A stretch of 64,000 nucleotides of DNA, taken from positions 29,415,986 to 29,479,985 of the forward strand of contig CM067348.1 of assembly GCA_034190875.2 (NCBI GenBank). The letters run 5' to 3'. A program made the translations under genes and the position numbers. The stretch is from Urechis unicinctus (Eukaryota; Annelida; Polychaeta; Xenopneusta; Urechidae). Below the pieces are notes generated by a model that saw only the letters and a program-made list of their open reading frames with translations, was not told the origin of the DNA and searched no databases. This document shows, in pieces, positions 1-12,303 of this stretch; position 1 is the first letter of the stretch; each line of letters starts with the position of its first letter.

Positions 1-3000
1 ATATGTGTAGTACAATCCGTAAACATGATTTGTCGTTGATTAATTATGTATATTATTGTTTCAATAGTCCATACCCCTCTGAGTCAATAAGCATATTTTA
101 TATGTATGTTGTGTGCCCTGCAGTTAGGACGGAGAGTTTTATTGCAGTAATCCTGGCACTGTGCTATGCACTCACCGCTATACACGCGCATGCATTGTTA
201 AGTCATGGGGACAGAGTCATGGCAATCGACTGTAGAATGAGGTAGACGTTATTCATACGACCAAGATCGGCTTTAGACAAATTCATTGGGGCTAAAATGT
301 CAAAGTTTGGTAATAATGAATAAATATAGGATAAGATATCAATGGCAAAATACTTCATACAGGTCACTCAGTGATGAAAGGGTAATTATGCTATTGCCAG
401 CATCATCATGTCGCTGTTGGTCATCGCTGTAAATTGTTGCAAAGCTTTGTATCTAAGAGCAGCAGATGTATCGTCGACAGAAACATAGAATATTCTAGAA
501 CATAACGGCTAGACGTACATGACCACACCATATACCGGATTTGGTTTTCATTCAAACGGCTGAGAAGACATTACATCAAAGTAGAAAATACCGCATGAAA
601 TATGGTTTCTAAATGCGCCTCATGCCATTTTTATAGTGTTATCATGCGCGTCGTGACAATTCCATCTTGAAAATGGGGTGTAAAAATGTGCTTATCGAAT
701 ACAGATAAAATATCGTATTAACATTTTAGATGTCTTCCTCTATTGATTTTGAATAAGCATGAAAAACAACCGCTATGATTAATGGATTCTTTCATTTACA
801 ACCATTGATGACTCAATGCTCATCATTCCGTAAAAACAAGATTATTCTTTACATAGAGGATAAAGTGCATTAACCAGGTCGTAAGCAAAGCAAAGAACGG
901 CAATTACTAGATTTGCGGCTTAATGCAACACCTTTCTGGACGTACAATGTCGCCAAGGTTTGAAGGTGCATAAGCCCTCCGAATATTTTGACAAGTCATT
1001 GCCCTACATAAGAAGCTTTTCTAAAATGCAGTGCGACCATTTCAGTTCCTTGTCCTAGCAACTTATTCAAAGCCAAGTCCATGACGAAAGTCATAACACC
1101 ACGACGGACATGGTCTTAGCTGTCTATTACTAAACTAAAAGGTTGGGGAGATAATCTACACTGGCCAAGGTGATTGTGGACAAATTCTACTGCTGCTTAA
1201 TTGCCAACGATAAACTGGTGAAATACATTTATCAGGTGCCTGCACATCGGTGCTTCGTATCGCTATAAGATGAATTGATAGATAATACTGCAAGCGATCA
1301 GCAGCTCGGACTAGGCTTAACGACATCGCTTTCAGTTAAATGTTTCTCACCGCCAATGCATTCTGCACATTGATCAATGAGGATTATTACAGCTAGCCTT
1401 TTTCGAGTGCTCTTCATAAGTTTATTAGCCATGTTGGCTGCGTCGTCAATATTTTTCTGTTATCAGATGCGAGGTAATAGTTTCATATTATTGCATGGCA
1501 TGTATAGTCATGAACAATTAAAATATCTATAGTTTCTCCCGTTCTACTGAACAAAAATAATAGGCAGGTGTTGACAATGCAAACTATATGACTCGGATGC
1601 GGTTAGGGGGGTGGGGATACAGCTAAGCGCATAACATGATGTGAAAAGTGAAAAAGTAAACAAACTTACAATCATGCGTATGGTCGGGTATAAAAATAAT
1701 AAAAACTTGCTAACTATGCCCTGTGCTCTGTGACTTGAGAACAGATGCAGTGGCGGCCTGAAATGTGACTATTTTATATAACTCTTAGTGTGTAAATATT
1801 ATCTGGTCCAGAGGTACAAAATTAGGCACTTACAGTCTACAATAATTTCAGAAACTTATACTCACATATTAAATAACAGCCAATGTATAAAGCTTTATAT
1901 ATATATTGAATTCGATTAGTTATGGACCTAAAGAGCTTTAAAGTAAACGGGATCGATGCCAAAATAATCAAGCAATGTCCTGCGAAACCGAACGCAAACC
2001 CCCCGCCTAAATAAGCTACATGATGATACAAGACTACAGAACGGCATCAAGTAAATAACAAATGATACATTCTTTAAGTCACTGAACAGAACCCCAGTCT
2101 ACCATTAAGACGATGTATCACTTTTTAAATGGCATGTTGTTTTTCCGAAAACAAACTTAGTTTTGCGACATAGGCTTTATTGCATATGCTGCATATTTAA
2201 GTTATATCCGTTAAGAGTAATCGTTACTTCGGCTCGCAAAGAGTTGTTATGGTATATGCAAGTTCAAATTGCTGTGGAGTAATACAAACGAACTCTTTAG
2301 CCCCATGCGACTATTTTAAGTATTTGTCAAACTCAATAGCATGAATGTGACCTGTGCAGGGTGGTTTTGTTTGTTGCCAAAGAGCTATTTATGTGTCATT
2401 ATCTTGTGACTTGGCGTTTTAATGCTTCACCTGCCACTCCGAATCCACTAATGCAAACTCAATAGCAATGATAGGTTTTTTCTCCGACCCAGTTTATAGC
2501 TCTCCAAAGGACTGCACCATTGCACATCTCAGAATATGGTTCAGCGAACAAATCTGAAATCGTACATGAATAATTTGTTATTTGTTAATTTAAAGAAGTG
2601 TTAGGATATAAACGTTCTGTGTCCTCAATCGTTTCACATGATCTGAAAAGCCTGGCTTAGGTTGATAACTCCCAAAAGCGGTCGATTTTAAGTTTTGGCC
2701 AGATGAGGTTATTCAGCTTACTACATCCGCGGTCACTTCCAAGGTGATTTAATGAGCACATAAAACGGTCCTGACGCTTAACATTAACCACCGAATGGCA
2801 AGTAGCATAGGTTTTAAGTCGTGTAAATCAAGATGAAAGAAATATGAATACATATATAATGTGAAGTTATAAATGCATGCGTACCCGACAAAATCGGATA
2901 TATCAAAGGAAACATCAAAATGTGGTTTGATAATTATTAATATGTTGCAGCAGTCAAAATAAATTGCTAAAAATCCCAGAGATACATTTGAACAGAGCAG

Positions 3001-3346
3001 GTCATGATCAGTATCAATTGACACTTCGGGTCATTAAACGATAAATGTAGACCACAAGATTTATCGTGAACATTACTTACCCGACAATGAGTGTGATGAG
3101 CTTGGAGAAGGAAGGCAAGAAGAACGTCATCTTTACAATCATGTCTGACGCTTTAGCACAAGTGATGGGGTCTGTAGGAACCTCTGCTCGAGTATCCACA
3201 CGTTAACATTTGATATGTTGTTCGCATCATGCTGTGCTGGACGATGTTCCTGCTGGTAGGTTAATAAATCTTTATTGGGATGCGTTCATATTAACGATGT
3301 TCCAATGAATAATAATTATATGTGGTACATTACAGCCGCAAGAATA

Positions 3347-3348
<2 letters not shown>
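1..3348. other. non-coding, no gene seen
   Basis: AT-rich sequence with ordinary CpG frequency. Open frames are short (up to about 90 codons), lack recognisable motifs and look like chance. I see no exon with convincing splice sites, no tRNA and no transposon signature. Confidence 0.6.
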
Positions 3349-3406
<58 letters not shown>

Positions 3407-3459
3407 GTGTATATATATATGCATATATATAAAGATATATATATATATATGTATATTAA

Positions 3460-3554
<95 letters not shown>

Positions 3555-3568
3555 ATATTTATATATTT
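3349..3568. repeat. (TA)n microsatellite, interrupted
   Basis: About 220 bases of TA dinucleotides with a few interruptions near 3,402-3,470. All frames read as Ile-Tyr runs on both strands, so the apparent open frames here are artefacts. Unlike the arrays at 12.4, 26.9, 31.0 and 62.5 kb, its flanks do not show the gcgaccattttgg-like arm. Confidence 0.95.
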
Positions 3569-4643
3569 ATCTGATGAGAAAACGTGATACATGGTTCAAT
3601 CGACCATAAAGTATCTAAGTTAGCAGCTTTACTACACAACGTTCTGTTTCGGGGTACATGTTGCTATATAGTTTTTTAGTTTTGCTGTGTTAAATGTAGA
3701 CTCCACACTATGTGCATACAGTCGTTCGGCTTACATTGGTCGGGATATTGTAACTGAGGAAAAAGAAGCACAACATGTAAACAAACCGCATACGAGACAT
3801 ATCCGTCCAGCAAATGCTGCTGCGTGATATTTTCCTACGTCATCTCTGTAATTGACTACATTATTGACCGTCATCATACCCTCTTTAGATTGCGATTTTT
3901 TTGTTACTAAATCGTCAGGAATGTTGGACATACACAGTAAGTCTCTCAATGATGGGTATTATCCAACTAAGCAGAATATAGCACTGTTTATTGTCAAGCT
4001 TAAAATAATTTAAGCAGAAATATTGAATGAGTAAACATGCATTCGGAAAAGTAAGCTTTCAGTTTAACAGAACACTTTGCAGTTGTTTGAATGAAAACTC
4101 AATGAGACTTTCGGGGTACCCGGAAATGAGTTCGTCATGAGGATGAAAACGTACGGAGCGATAGTTGATGTTTAAACGCACAAATGCTTAACAGACGGTA
4201 GGTGCGGGGTGCATGATCTTAAGTCAGTATATGGCAAGGCTTTCGCGGCCCACATAAGAGATTCATAGAACTGATTGATTATGATAAGGTATAATAGAAC
4301 TAATATCAAACCTCATGGCAACTTCATGATACACCTCTTTGCCTAAAAGCATAATCCCCGGCACACATAGGACAATACGGCGAATAAAAGCAACTTGAGC
4401 ACTCGTGTAGAGTTAAAGCGATAGTTAGTTTTTACAACTCACAGCGAGAGCAAGCGCTAGGCAATGGTCGCATAACGTTACACACTTTAAGATGTTTGTA
4501 AATAAGAGCATGTGTACTTAGACATAATGCCACTAAATATAAGTTGATAGACAAATGCCAATTCATTTAATCGACCACCGCATATCACATTTCAATTAGA
4601 AAACTTCCATGTACGTACAACAAAGCAAATCTATGGTTACATC
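3569..4643. other. non-coding up to the assembly gap
   Basis: Nothing recognisable. Composition resembles 1-3,348. The stretch ends abruptly at a run of N. Confidence 0.6.
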
Positions 4644-4743
4644 NNNNNNNNNNNNNNNNNNNNNNNNNNNNNNNNNNNNNNNNNNNNNNNNNNNNNNNNN
4701 NNNNNNNNNNNNNNNNNNNNNNNNNNNNNNNNNNNNNNNNNNN
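4644..4743. other. assembly gap, 100 N
   Basis: Exactly 100 undetermined bases, the usual placeholder for a scaffold join of unknown size. CpG is ordinary to the left and sparse within a few hundred bases to the right, so true distance and adjacency across the gap cannot be assumed. Confidence 0.98.
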
Positions 4744-6590
4744 ATTTGATGCAACAAAACAACAAGGTGATAATCTTAAATCAGTTCCAATTAAATGAAG
4801 GAAGAAGTGTTTATATATAGTAAATGAAAGGCGAATAAGATATGGTAATTTGAGAGAAAATAACTTTCGACTGAAGCTATTTGGGTGTTTCCCAAATCGG
4901 TCGCGTTGACAGGCTTCTGTGAAGTTCTGAGCAGCTAGCTAGCTATACACTGAATGACACGGAACAGTGGAGGCAGCATCACATAGCGTTATGAACCCAT
5001 TCCTCGTTCTTATATTATATGGTTCAATAATTTATTTTCGTATAGTTAAATATTAACTGCAATAATGCAAACCAGCCGAGAAGTTTAGGCAACAGGACAC
5101 AAAGTATGTGCATGTCATATAATGATGTGTCCAATTGCATATGTTCATGCATCTATTCACAATTTGCTTCATCAAGTGTCAAACTGACCTCCAATTGATT
5201 AATTGTGCATTCTTTATTACATGTTTTATCTGTTCATGAAAGAGCATCATTGTCTTGCCTTACATTATATTTATTTTGAGAATTAAACTGAATCCCATCT
5301 TTTAGTGTGAACGATATAAATCCCCCCAGGACACCATGATTAAAACATGGATTAAACAATCTTTAAGCATTAAATATATAACCTTTATTCAGTTTGCCAC
5401 ATAATAACATGTAGTTACAAAATGAAAAAAAACCAGCAGCATCTGCAGGCAAAAGTGCAGAAGGATTTCTTAAGATTTCTTTGATGATTAAACTTTGATT
5501 GCTTTTCACTTGCCTATCTAGGGTCACTTAAATTCTACAAAAAATGTATCCACAATAAAGGCATTCAGAGTTGATTCAGCTGAATAAATTGACTTAATGG
5601 ACTGAATGTATTGACCTCATAAGGGTTAACAATATAAAGAAATCAATTATCAGGATATCATTATCAAGCAAAGCATATCTACAGATAAATTTGAACATGA
5701 TCAGCAGGAACTTTGACAACAGCGTCTTATGTTGCACTATCAGTAATAAACTTTCAATAGGGCCAGTCTTGGTGGGTTTCCATTAGGACACAATTAGTGA
5801 ATCCATACAACAGCTTGTCCATATGATTCAGCTAAAGATGATTCTCCTGCTGTGCCCCAGCTATAGTTGCACATTCTGTTACACACAAAGTTAACTTGTC
5901 AAACTGCCAATCAGTCTTATATCATAAGAACTAAAGGAAGTCTATGTAAAACATTACACAACATTAATTCTTACCAACCTGATAAAGTTAAATATCAATA
6001 CAACATGTCACATGAATCAATCTCTTGTAATTAAGTAAAGGAAGTAAAAAGTAATCCCTCTTGTGTGGCAGAAACTGAATCTACATTTGAATATAAACTA
6101 ACAGAATATTGGTAAAACACATTGTAAGCCTGATATTATTAATATGCACTGCAATTATATAACAAATAACAAACCGCCCACCCATCAATAATTAATGTCA
6201 CCTTCATTCATTGACAACTGATGGCAACTTTAACATTCTCTTTCTGGGTATCCAGATAACAGGCATTGACTAGTGACCACCAGGAAGGTTGCTATGGAGC
6301 TTAGCAATGATAAATATACTAGAATTCAATGCTTGACTGCTCCCCTGGGTTGGCTATGGTGCACTTCCTTCTGTCACTTAATAAAATGGTGTCTCATCCA
6401 CATAAGCCAGCTCTCTTCACCCTTAACCCGAGGTCACATTTACAATTGTACACATCTGAAAATCAGTATATAGTGAATATGAGGACATACATATCTGATG
6501 TTCATCTGGAGATGATTATGTGACAAAGCCAGATGTTCAGAATAAGTCTACAGCCCAGAGAGCTTAGTTCAGTCATCAGTAACAGGGCTG
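4744..6590. other. CpG-poor non-coding sequence
   Basis: No coding signal. CpG becomes rare from about 5.1 kb onward while TG and CA are common, the mark of long germline methylation. In invertebrates this usually means a transcribed gene body, so this may be intronic, but no exon is visible here. Confidence 0.5.
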
Positions 6591-6593
6591 GAA

Positions 6594-6657
6594 GTTAACT
6601 AAAATGGCCACCCGTCCTGACCTGTCCTGGTGACGGGTGGTCATTTTAAATGTTAAC
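6594..6657. repeat. imperfect inverted repeat (hairpin)
   Basis: Outer GTTAAC boxes (6,594-6,599 and 6,652-6,657) enclose 16-base arms aaaatggccacccgtc (6,601-6,616) and gacgggtggtcatttt (6,632-6,647), which pair with one mismatch around a 15-base loop. It may be a small foldback or MITE remnant; no target duplication was identified. Confidence 0.75.
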
Positions 6658-6706
6658 TGGCCTCAAGAAATACTACCCCTCCAAACAAAAAAGATGCCAT
6701 GTTAGG

Positions 6707-6820
6707 AGAACCCCAGGTCAGTGACATACTGGGCTGGTGACAAGAACCCCAGGTCAGTGTAACGACTGGCTGGTAATAAAAAGAACCCCAGGTCTGTGTC
6801 ATGCTGGGCTGGCGATGAGG
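6707..6820. repeat. short tandem repeat, three units of about 36-39 bp
   Basis: Three units start at 6,707, 6,743 and 6,782, each beginning agaaccccaggtc and ending in a ctggctggt-like box. The minus-strand open frame across it reads the repeat as Ser-x-Thr-Trp-Gly-Ser blocks and is not evidence of a gene. Confidence 0.8.
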
Positions 6821-7107
6821 AGGTGATATGAATTGCAGATAAATACAGAGCAGATTAAGTGTACAACGATGAGACACTATACCCAGAGGTGCATACATCA
6901 TAACTGCAAGACCATCAATCAGGACCAGGTGGAGCTTAACAGTCATACTGGCTAAACAGAACTTCTGATAAAAAACTTCTACATTAACAGATTGTTGAAG
7001 CCGTACTCATTGTTTCGGTCATTTTGGTCATTCTGATGGTTTTAACAAAAATTACATTTAGACATAACATGTCTTTTTAAGCCCCAGTGATTGATATATC
7101 TCAACGG

Positions 7108-9885
7108 AATATGATAAACAAGAGAAGCCAAAACATTGATGAAGCCACAACATTGATGAAGCCACAACATTGACGAAGTCACAAAATTGGTGAAGCCACA
7201 GTATTGGTGAAGCCACAATATTGGTGAAGCCACAGTATTGGTGAAGCCACAATATTGGTGAAGCCACAGTATTGCTGAAGCCACAATATCGGTGAAGTCA
7301 CAACACGGCTAAAGCCACAACATTGGTGAAGCCAAAATATTGGTAAAGCCACAATACTGGTGACGCGACAACATTGGTGAAGCCAAAATTTGGATGAAGG
7401 GATAACATTGATGAAGCTATGACAATGGTGAAACCAAAATATTGATGAAGCCACAACACTGGTGAAGCCACAAAATTGGTGAAGTCACAATATTGATGAA
7501 GCCACAATATTGGTGAAACCACAACACTGGTGAAGCCACAACATTGGTGAAGCCAAAATATTGATGAAGCCGCATTATTGGAAAAGGAACAGTATTGATG
7601 AAGCCACAATACTGATGAAGTCAAAATATTGATGAAGCCAAAGAATGGGTGAAGCCACAATATTGATGAAGTCAAAATATTGATGCAGCCACAACATTAG
7701 TAATGCCTCAACACTTGAGAAGCCAAATATTGATGAAGCCACAGTATTGGAGAAGCCACAGTATAGGTAAAGGCCACAATATTGATGAAGCCACAGTATT
7801 AGTGAAGCCACAACATTGGTGAAGCCACAATATTGATGTCACAATATTGATGAAGCCACAATATCATTGAATCCACAACACTGGTGAGGCCACAACAATG
7901 TTGAAGCTAAAATATTGTTGAAGCCACAACATTGGTTAAAACAAAACACTGGTAGAGCCACAACTTTGGTGATGCCACATTATTTGTGAAGCCACAATAT
8001 TGGTAAAGCTGCATCACTTGTGAAGCCACAACATTGGTGATGCCAAAATATTTATGGAGACACAACACTGGTGAAGCCACAGTATTGGTGAAGCCACAAC
8101 ACTGGTGAAGCCTCAATATTGGTAAGGCCACAACACTGGTGAAGCCACAACAATGGTGAAGCCAAAATATTGATGAAGCTACAGTAGAGGAGAAGCCGCA
8201 GAATTGGTAAAGCCACAATATTGATGAAGCCACCATATTGGTGAAGCCAAAGTATTAATGAAGCCACAACATTTGTGAAGCCACAATATTGGTGAAGCCA
8301 AAGTATTGGTGAAGCCACAAAATTGGTGAAGCCACAGTATCGGTGAAGCCAAAATATTGATGTCACAATATTGATGAAGCCACAATATCATTGAATCCAC
8401 AACACTTGTGAGGCCACAACAATGTTGAAGCTAAAATATTGTTGAAGCCACAACATTGGTTAAAACAAAACACTGGTAGAGCCACAACTTTGGTGATGCC
8501 ACATTATTTGTGAAGCCACAATATTGGTAAAGCTGCATCACTTGTGAAGCCACAACATCGGTGATGCCAAAATATTTATGGAGACACAACACTGGTGAAG
8601 CCACAGTATTGGTTAAGCCACAATATTGATGAATCCACAATATTGGTGAAGCCAAAGTATTAGTGAAGCCACAACATTTGTGAAGCCACAATATTGGTGA
8701 AGTCAAAGTATTGGTGAAGCCACAACATTGGTGAAGCCACAGTATTGGTGAAGCCACAATATTGATGTCACAATATTGATGAAGCCACAATATCATTGAA
8801 TCCACAACACTGGTGAAGCCGCAACAATGTTGAAGCCCCAGCACTGGTGAAGCCACAACACTGTTGAAGCCAAGATATTGATGAAGCCACAGTATTGGTG
8901 AAGCCACAATATTGGTTAAGTCACGATATTGATGATGCCACAGTATTGGAAAAGCCACAGATGTGTAAAGCCACAATATTGATGAAGCCACAATATTGGT
9001 GAAGCCAGAGTATTAATGAAGCCACAACATTGGTGAAGCCAAAGTATTGGTGAAGCCACAATATTGATGTCACAATATTGATGAAGCCACAATATCATTG
9101 AATCCATAACACTGGTGAGGCCACAACAATGTTGAAGCTAAAATGTTATGGAGCCATAGCATTGGTAATGCCACAGTATTTGTTAAGCAACAATATTGGT
9201 AAAGCCACTATATTGGTGAAATCACAATATTGATGAAGCCACAATATCATTAAATCCACAACACTGGTGAAGCCGCAACAATGTTGAAGCCGAAATATTA
9301 ATGAAGCCACAGTATTGGTGAAGCAACAACATTAGTGAAAACACAACACTGGTGAAGCCACATTGGTGATGCCACAGTATTTGCGAAGCCACAATAATGG
9401 TAAAGCCACAACACTGGTGAAGCCACACCATTGGTGAAGCCAAAATATTGATGAAGCCACAGTATTGGTGAAGCCACAACATTGGTGAAAACACAACACT
9501 GGTCAAGACACAACATTGGTGATGCCACAGTATTTGTGAAGCCTCAATATTGGTTAAGCAACAACACTGGTGAAGCAAAAAATTCTGATGAAGCCATAAC
9601 ATTGATGTAGCCACAACACTGGTGAGGTCACAATATTTATGAAGCCACAATATTTATGAAGCCACAATATTTATGAAGCCACAATATTGGTGAAGCCAGT
9701 GTATTATTGAAGCCACAGTATTGGTAAAGCCACAGTATTGGTGAGGCCACAATATTGGTGAAACTACAATATTGATGAAGCCACAATATTATTGAAGGCA
9801 CAGTATTGGTGAAGCCACAATATTGGTGAAGCCACAATATTGTAAAGCCACACAACTGGTAAAACCACAATATTGATGAAGTTGT
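7108..9885. repeat. 17-bp satellite array, about 160 degenerate units
   Basis: The basic unit is gtgaagccacaatattg with variation at a few sites (aatatt/agtatt/acatt, ggt/gat). Because 17 is not a multiple of 3, three units (51 bases) make one 17-residue period in every frame. The minus-strand unit has no stop in any frame, so many overlapping minus-strand open frames (up to 186 codons) read as repeats of Gly-Phe-Thr-Asn, Val-Ala-Ser-Pro and Leu-Trp-Leu-His. These are artefacts of the unit. Larger blocks are duplicated inside the array (see 7,835-9,240). The edges are approximate because outer units decay. Confidence 0.93.
7835..9240. repeat. higher-order duplications inside the 17-bp array
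   Basis: The irregular joint gatgtcacaatattgatg occurs at 7,835, 8,359, 8,764 and 9,066, each time followed by the same run of variant units. The blocks 7,835-8,095 and 8,359-8,620 are almost identical over roughly 260 bases, and the next two share shorter prefixes. Spacings are 524, 405 and 302 bases. Multi-unit segments were therefore copied recently, as unequal exchange does. Confidence 0.8.
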
Positions 9886-9970
9886 GAATTTACCATTAAC
9901 ATAAAATTTGTTTTCATGGTGGTTAAGCACATGGACCTTAATATTGCACATGTAACTCAATATGTAGAAC

Positions 9971-10041
9971 AGTGAGGAGGTCATGTGGCTTCATCTACAT
10001 TACTGTCAGTAATGTAGATGAAGCCACATGACCTCCTCACT
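9971..10041. repeat. 71-bp near-perfect palindrome
   Basis: Arms of 35 bases (9,971-10,005 and 10,007-10,041) pair perfectly around a single unpaired base. Pairing continues a few bases outward with one mismatch. The arms contain tgtggcttcat / atgaagccaca, the motif of the neighbouring 17-bp satellite in both orientations. It could be a true foldback, a template-switch product, or an assembly or library artefact. Confidence 0.9.
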
Positions 10042-10125
10042 ATTCTTATCTTTAACTATTCATTTATATCAAATCACCAAATGTCATGAAATGAAAATAC
10101 TAAATAATATTTCTCTTCACTTATC

Positions 10126-10480
10126 AAGAGCCTAGTGGCCCTAAAGCAAGACAATGCTCCCTTTGATATGAGGAGGTGTCTTGCAGAGATAGATGAGCAT
10201 AATTGTGATGTTTGGACAGCTGATACTGTTGCCCATCGTGAACAAATAAATTTCCTATATTGGGCAGATTAACCAACACAGAGGATATTAATCTCCAATA
10301 TGATTCAATTGAGATACTGGGTCCATAATATTAAACCCAGAACAGGAGGTAAAGCAGTTAATCACTACCAGATTGTGAGTGCTGCTGAGCAAAATGTCAT
10401 CACAAACACCTAGTCAATCTCACTGCCTAACAATAAAGACAGAAGACCTATGGCTATTGAACTCTGCTGCTTTTGACAGC
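10126..10480 (+). pseudogene. decayed coding fragment, family unknown
   Basis: One frame from about 10,132 reads as plausible protein for over 100 codons, with at least two in-frame stops. Readable stretches include APFDMRRCLAEIDEH, DVWTADTVAHREQINFLYW and IQLRYWVHNIKPRTGGK. Residue make-up (charged, Trp and Tyr, few low-complexity runs) is unlike the chance open frames elsewhere in the window. I do not recognise the family. It could be a lost host exon or part of a transposon. Surrounding DNA is CpG-poor, and no clear splice sites bound it. Confidence 0.5.
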
Positions 10481-10978
10481 ATTTAATCATAGCTTTTATA
10501 GTATATCTTTGTATTCAATGACACACCAGGGCTGAATAATAACTCCCAAACCCACTTGTCTAGCAACAATAGTCCATCCCCAAGTATGCAAAAAGTTTTA
10601 GCATTTAAGCCTAATTATTTAAGTTATTAAGAAATGATTCACCCTAACACCCATGAGCTAATAATAATTGGATCATTCTCCTGACTTATTGATAACAAAA
10701 GTTGTGACTATCATATAACACATAATCAAACTTATAGGAATGTAATAAAGAATTCATGTTTTAGTGTATTACAATGATACATAATATTAGCAGATCATGC
10801 TATTTCCATGTCCAATAAAAGTACTTTAAAGGGTAGGTTAAAGGTCAAATTACTGATGCAAGTATATTATTCAAGAATGTTGAAAGCAAACTATCAATCT
10901 TCAACCTTGGAAAAAAATCACATTTGAAAGAGTAACCCCACCCCACTAACGCACTACCACCAGAGTAGTTATAACTTA
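10481..10978. other. CpG-poor non-coding sequence
   Basis: No gene or repeat recognised; it sits between the decayed coding fragment and the next hairpin. Confidence 0.5.
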
Positions 10979-11031
10979 TATGGTGTACTATGACACTAGG
11001 CTAGGGGTGGCTAGTGTCATAGTCCACCATA
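10979..11031. repeat. 21-bp-arm hairpin
   Basis: Arms tatggtgtactatgacactag (10,979-10,999; 21 bases, written here only to identify the arm's edges as ta...ctag) and 11,011-11,031 pair with one mismatch around an 11-base loop. Size and near-perfect pairing fit a small foldback element or a structured transcript; the sequence alone does not say which. Confidence 0.75.
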
Positions 11032-12303
11032 CAACATTGTTAGTTACAGGACATAAAGTCTGAAGTCTGTTTGGGTTATTGTGATAACTGAGCGAATAAG
11101 GCAATGTTTACATCTGACAGATCAAGACAGTAAAAGCCGTAGGCAATAGTCGATACGGTTTAATGAACGTTAGGAAATACATTTAAAAAAATCATTGGTA
11201 ATCGATAGATCTATCCAACTACAGGCATCTAGTCACATTAACGTGGTATCTGGGTATTGTTGGCCTTTGAAATGGTGTTCGTGATCGGAAGTGTGAGTGT
11301 GAACGGTAGAGCCCACGTGCGGAACAGTTCGGTGAAGCTCGCTAACCACTGTAAACTACGGGTATTTCGTAATTTGTCGTACATGAAATTTCTTTCCGCA
11401 ACAATAACGTTCATTGTTACATGAATGATATTCAATCTATAAACGTTAGAATCATACTGACCGAGCGAGAATCACATGGAAACAGTGCGTGCAAAATTGT
11501 CATGGCTGACCGATCGTCTTGTTTATGTTCGCTCTTGTACTGGAAATTCCACGAGGTATGGCAGGCTGGAATAGTTACAATCCCAAAATATACCTTCAGC
11601 TTGAGCCCGCGGGTGCGTTAGTGGGAACATTTGGATTTTACGACACGAGCAAACTGATAACACAGAATCTTTTTAATTAATCACTTGATAAAAACAGTCC
11701 GTTGATACGATATGCTTTCATTGATTACTTGAAACTTTGTACATCATAGATCGAAAAAACCGGTATTTCATTTCAGTGAGATTCTCAAAACATTTTAAAT
11801 TCTGATCTGCTTCTAGAATTCCCAGCATTATCAGACGGATATATACTGAGAAAAAAACACCAAAAATGAGTTGACAAAGACTTACAACCATGCATTTCCC
11901 AGTAAATTCGCCATTTTTTTTATATCCGTCCGTAAAGATATTTGAGCGTGTGCCGCCCGTTATTCTTTAATCTTTAATTTATATATACATTCAAAATTTG
12001 TATGTTTTTCATTTCAAGCGATAATTTAAAACAAAGAATTGTTCATTGAAGTTAAAAGTCACACAAATCATGAATATAAGTTTGAAGCAAATATACATCG
12101 AACAAAGCCATATAATGACCGATTATTCAACATGGCCAAAATGGTCGTTTTGGCCAAAATGTAAATTCAGGCAAATGCATTTAACGCCAAGAAAAAGTGG
12201 ATAGTTATCCCAAATAATAAGATTCCAACCTTAGGAGGAGTAGAAGCAAATAAAGTTACGATTTTGTGGGGAAGCGCAGCTGTGTAAGCCTATGGGATGA
12301 CGC
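11032..12303. other. non-coding, no gene seen
   Basis: CpG returns to an ordinary level from about 11.1 kb. Only short chance open frames are present. The segment 12,127-12,160 already contains ggccaaaatggtcgttttgg, a palindrome-rich relative of the foldback element that follows. Confidence 0.55.

Noticed and set aside
8431-8991. 186-codon minus-strand frame with regular peptide repeats
   Set aside because: Produced by the stop-free 17-bp satellite unit; overlapping frames give the same repeat.
7108-9885. CRISPR-like array
   Set aside because: Units are 17 bases, contiguous, with no unique spacers, in a eukaryotic context.
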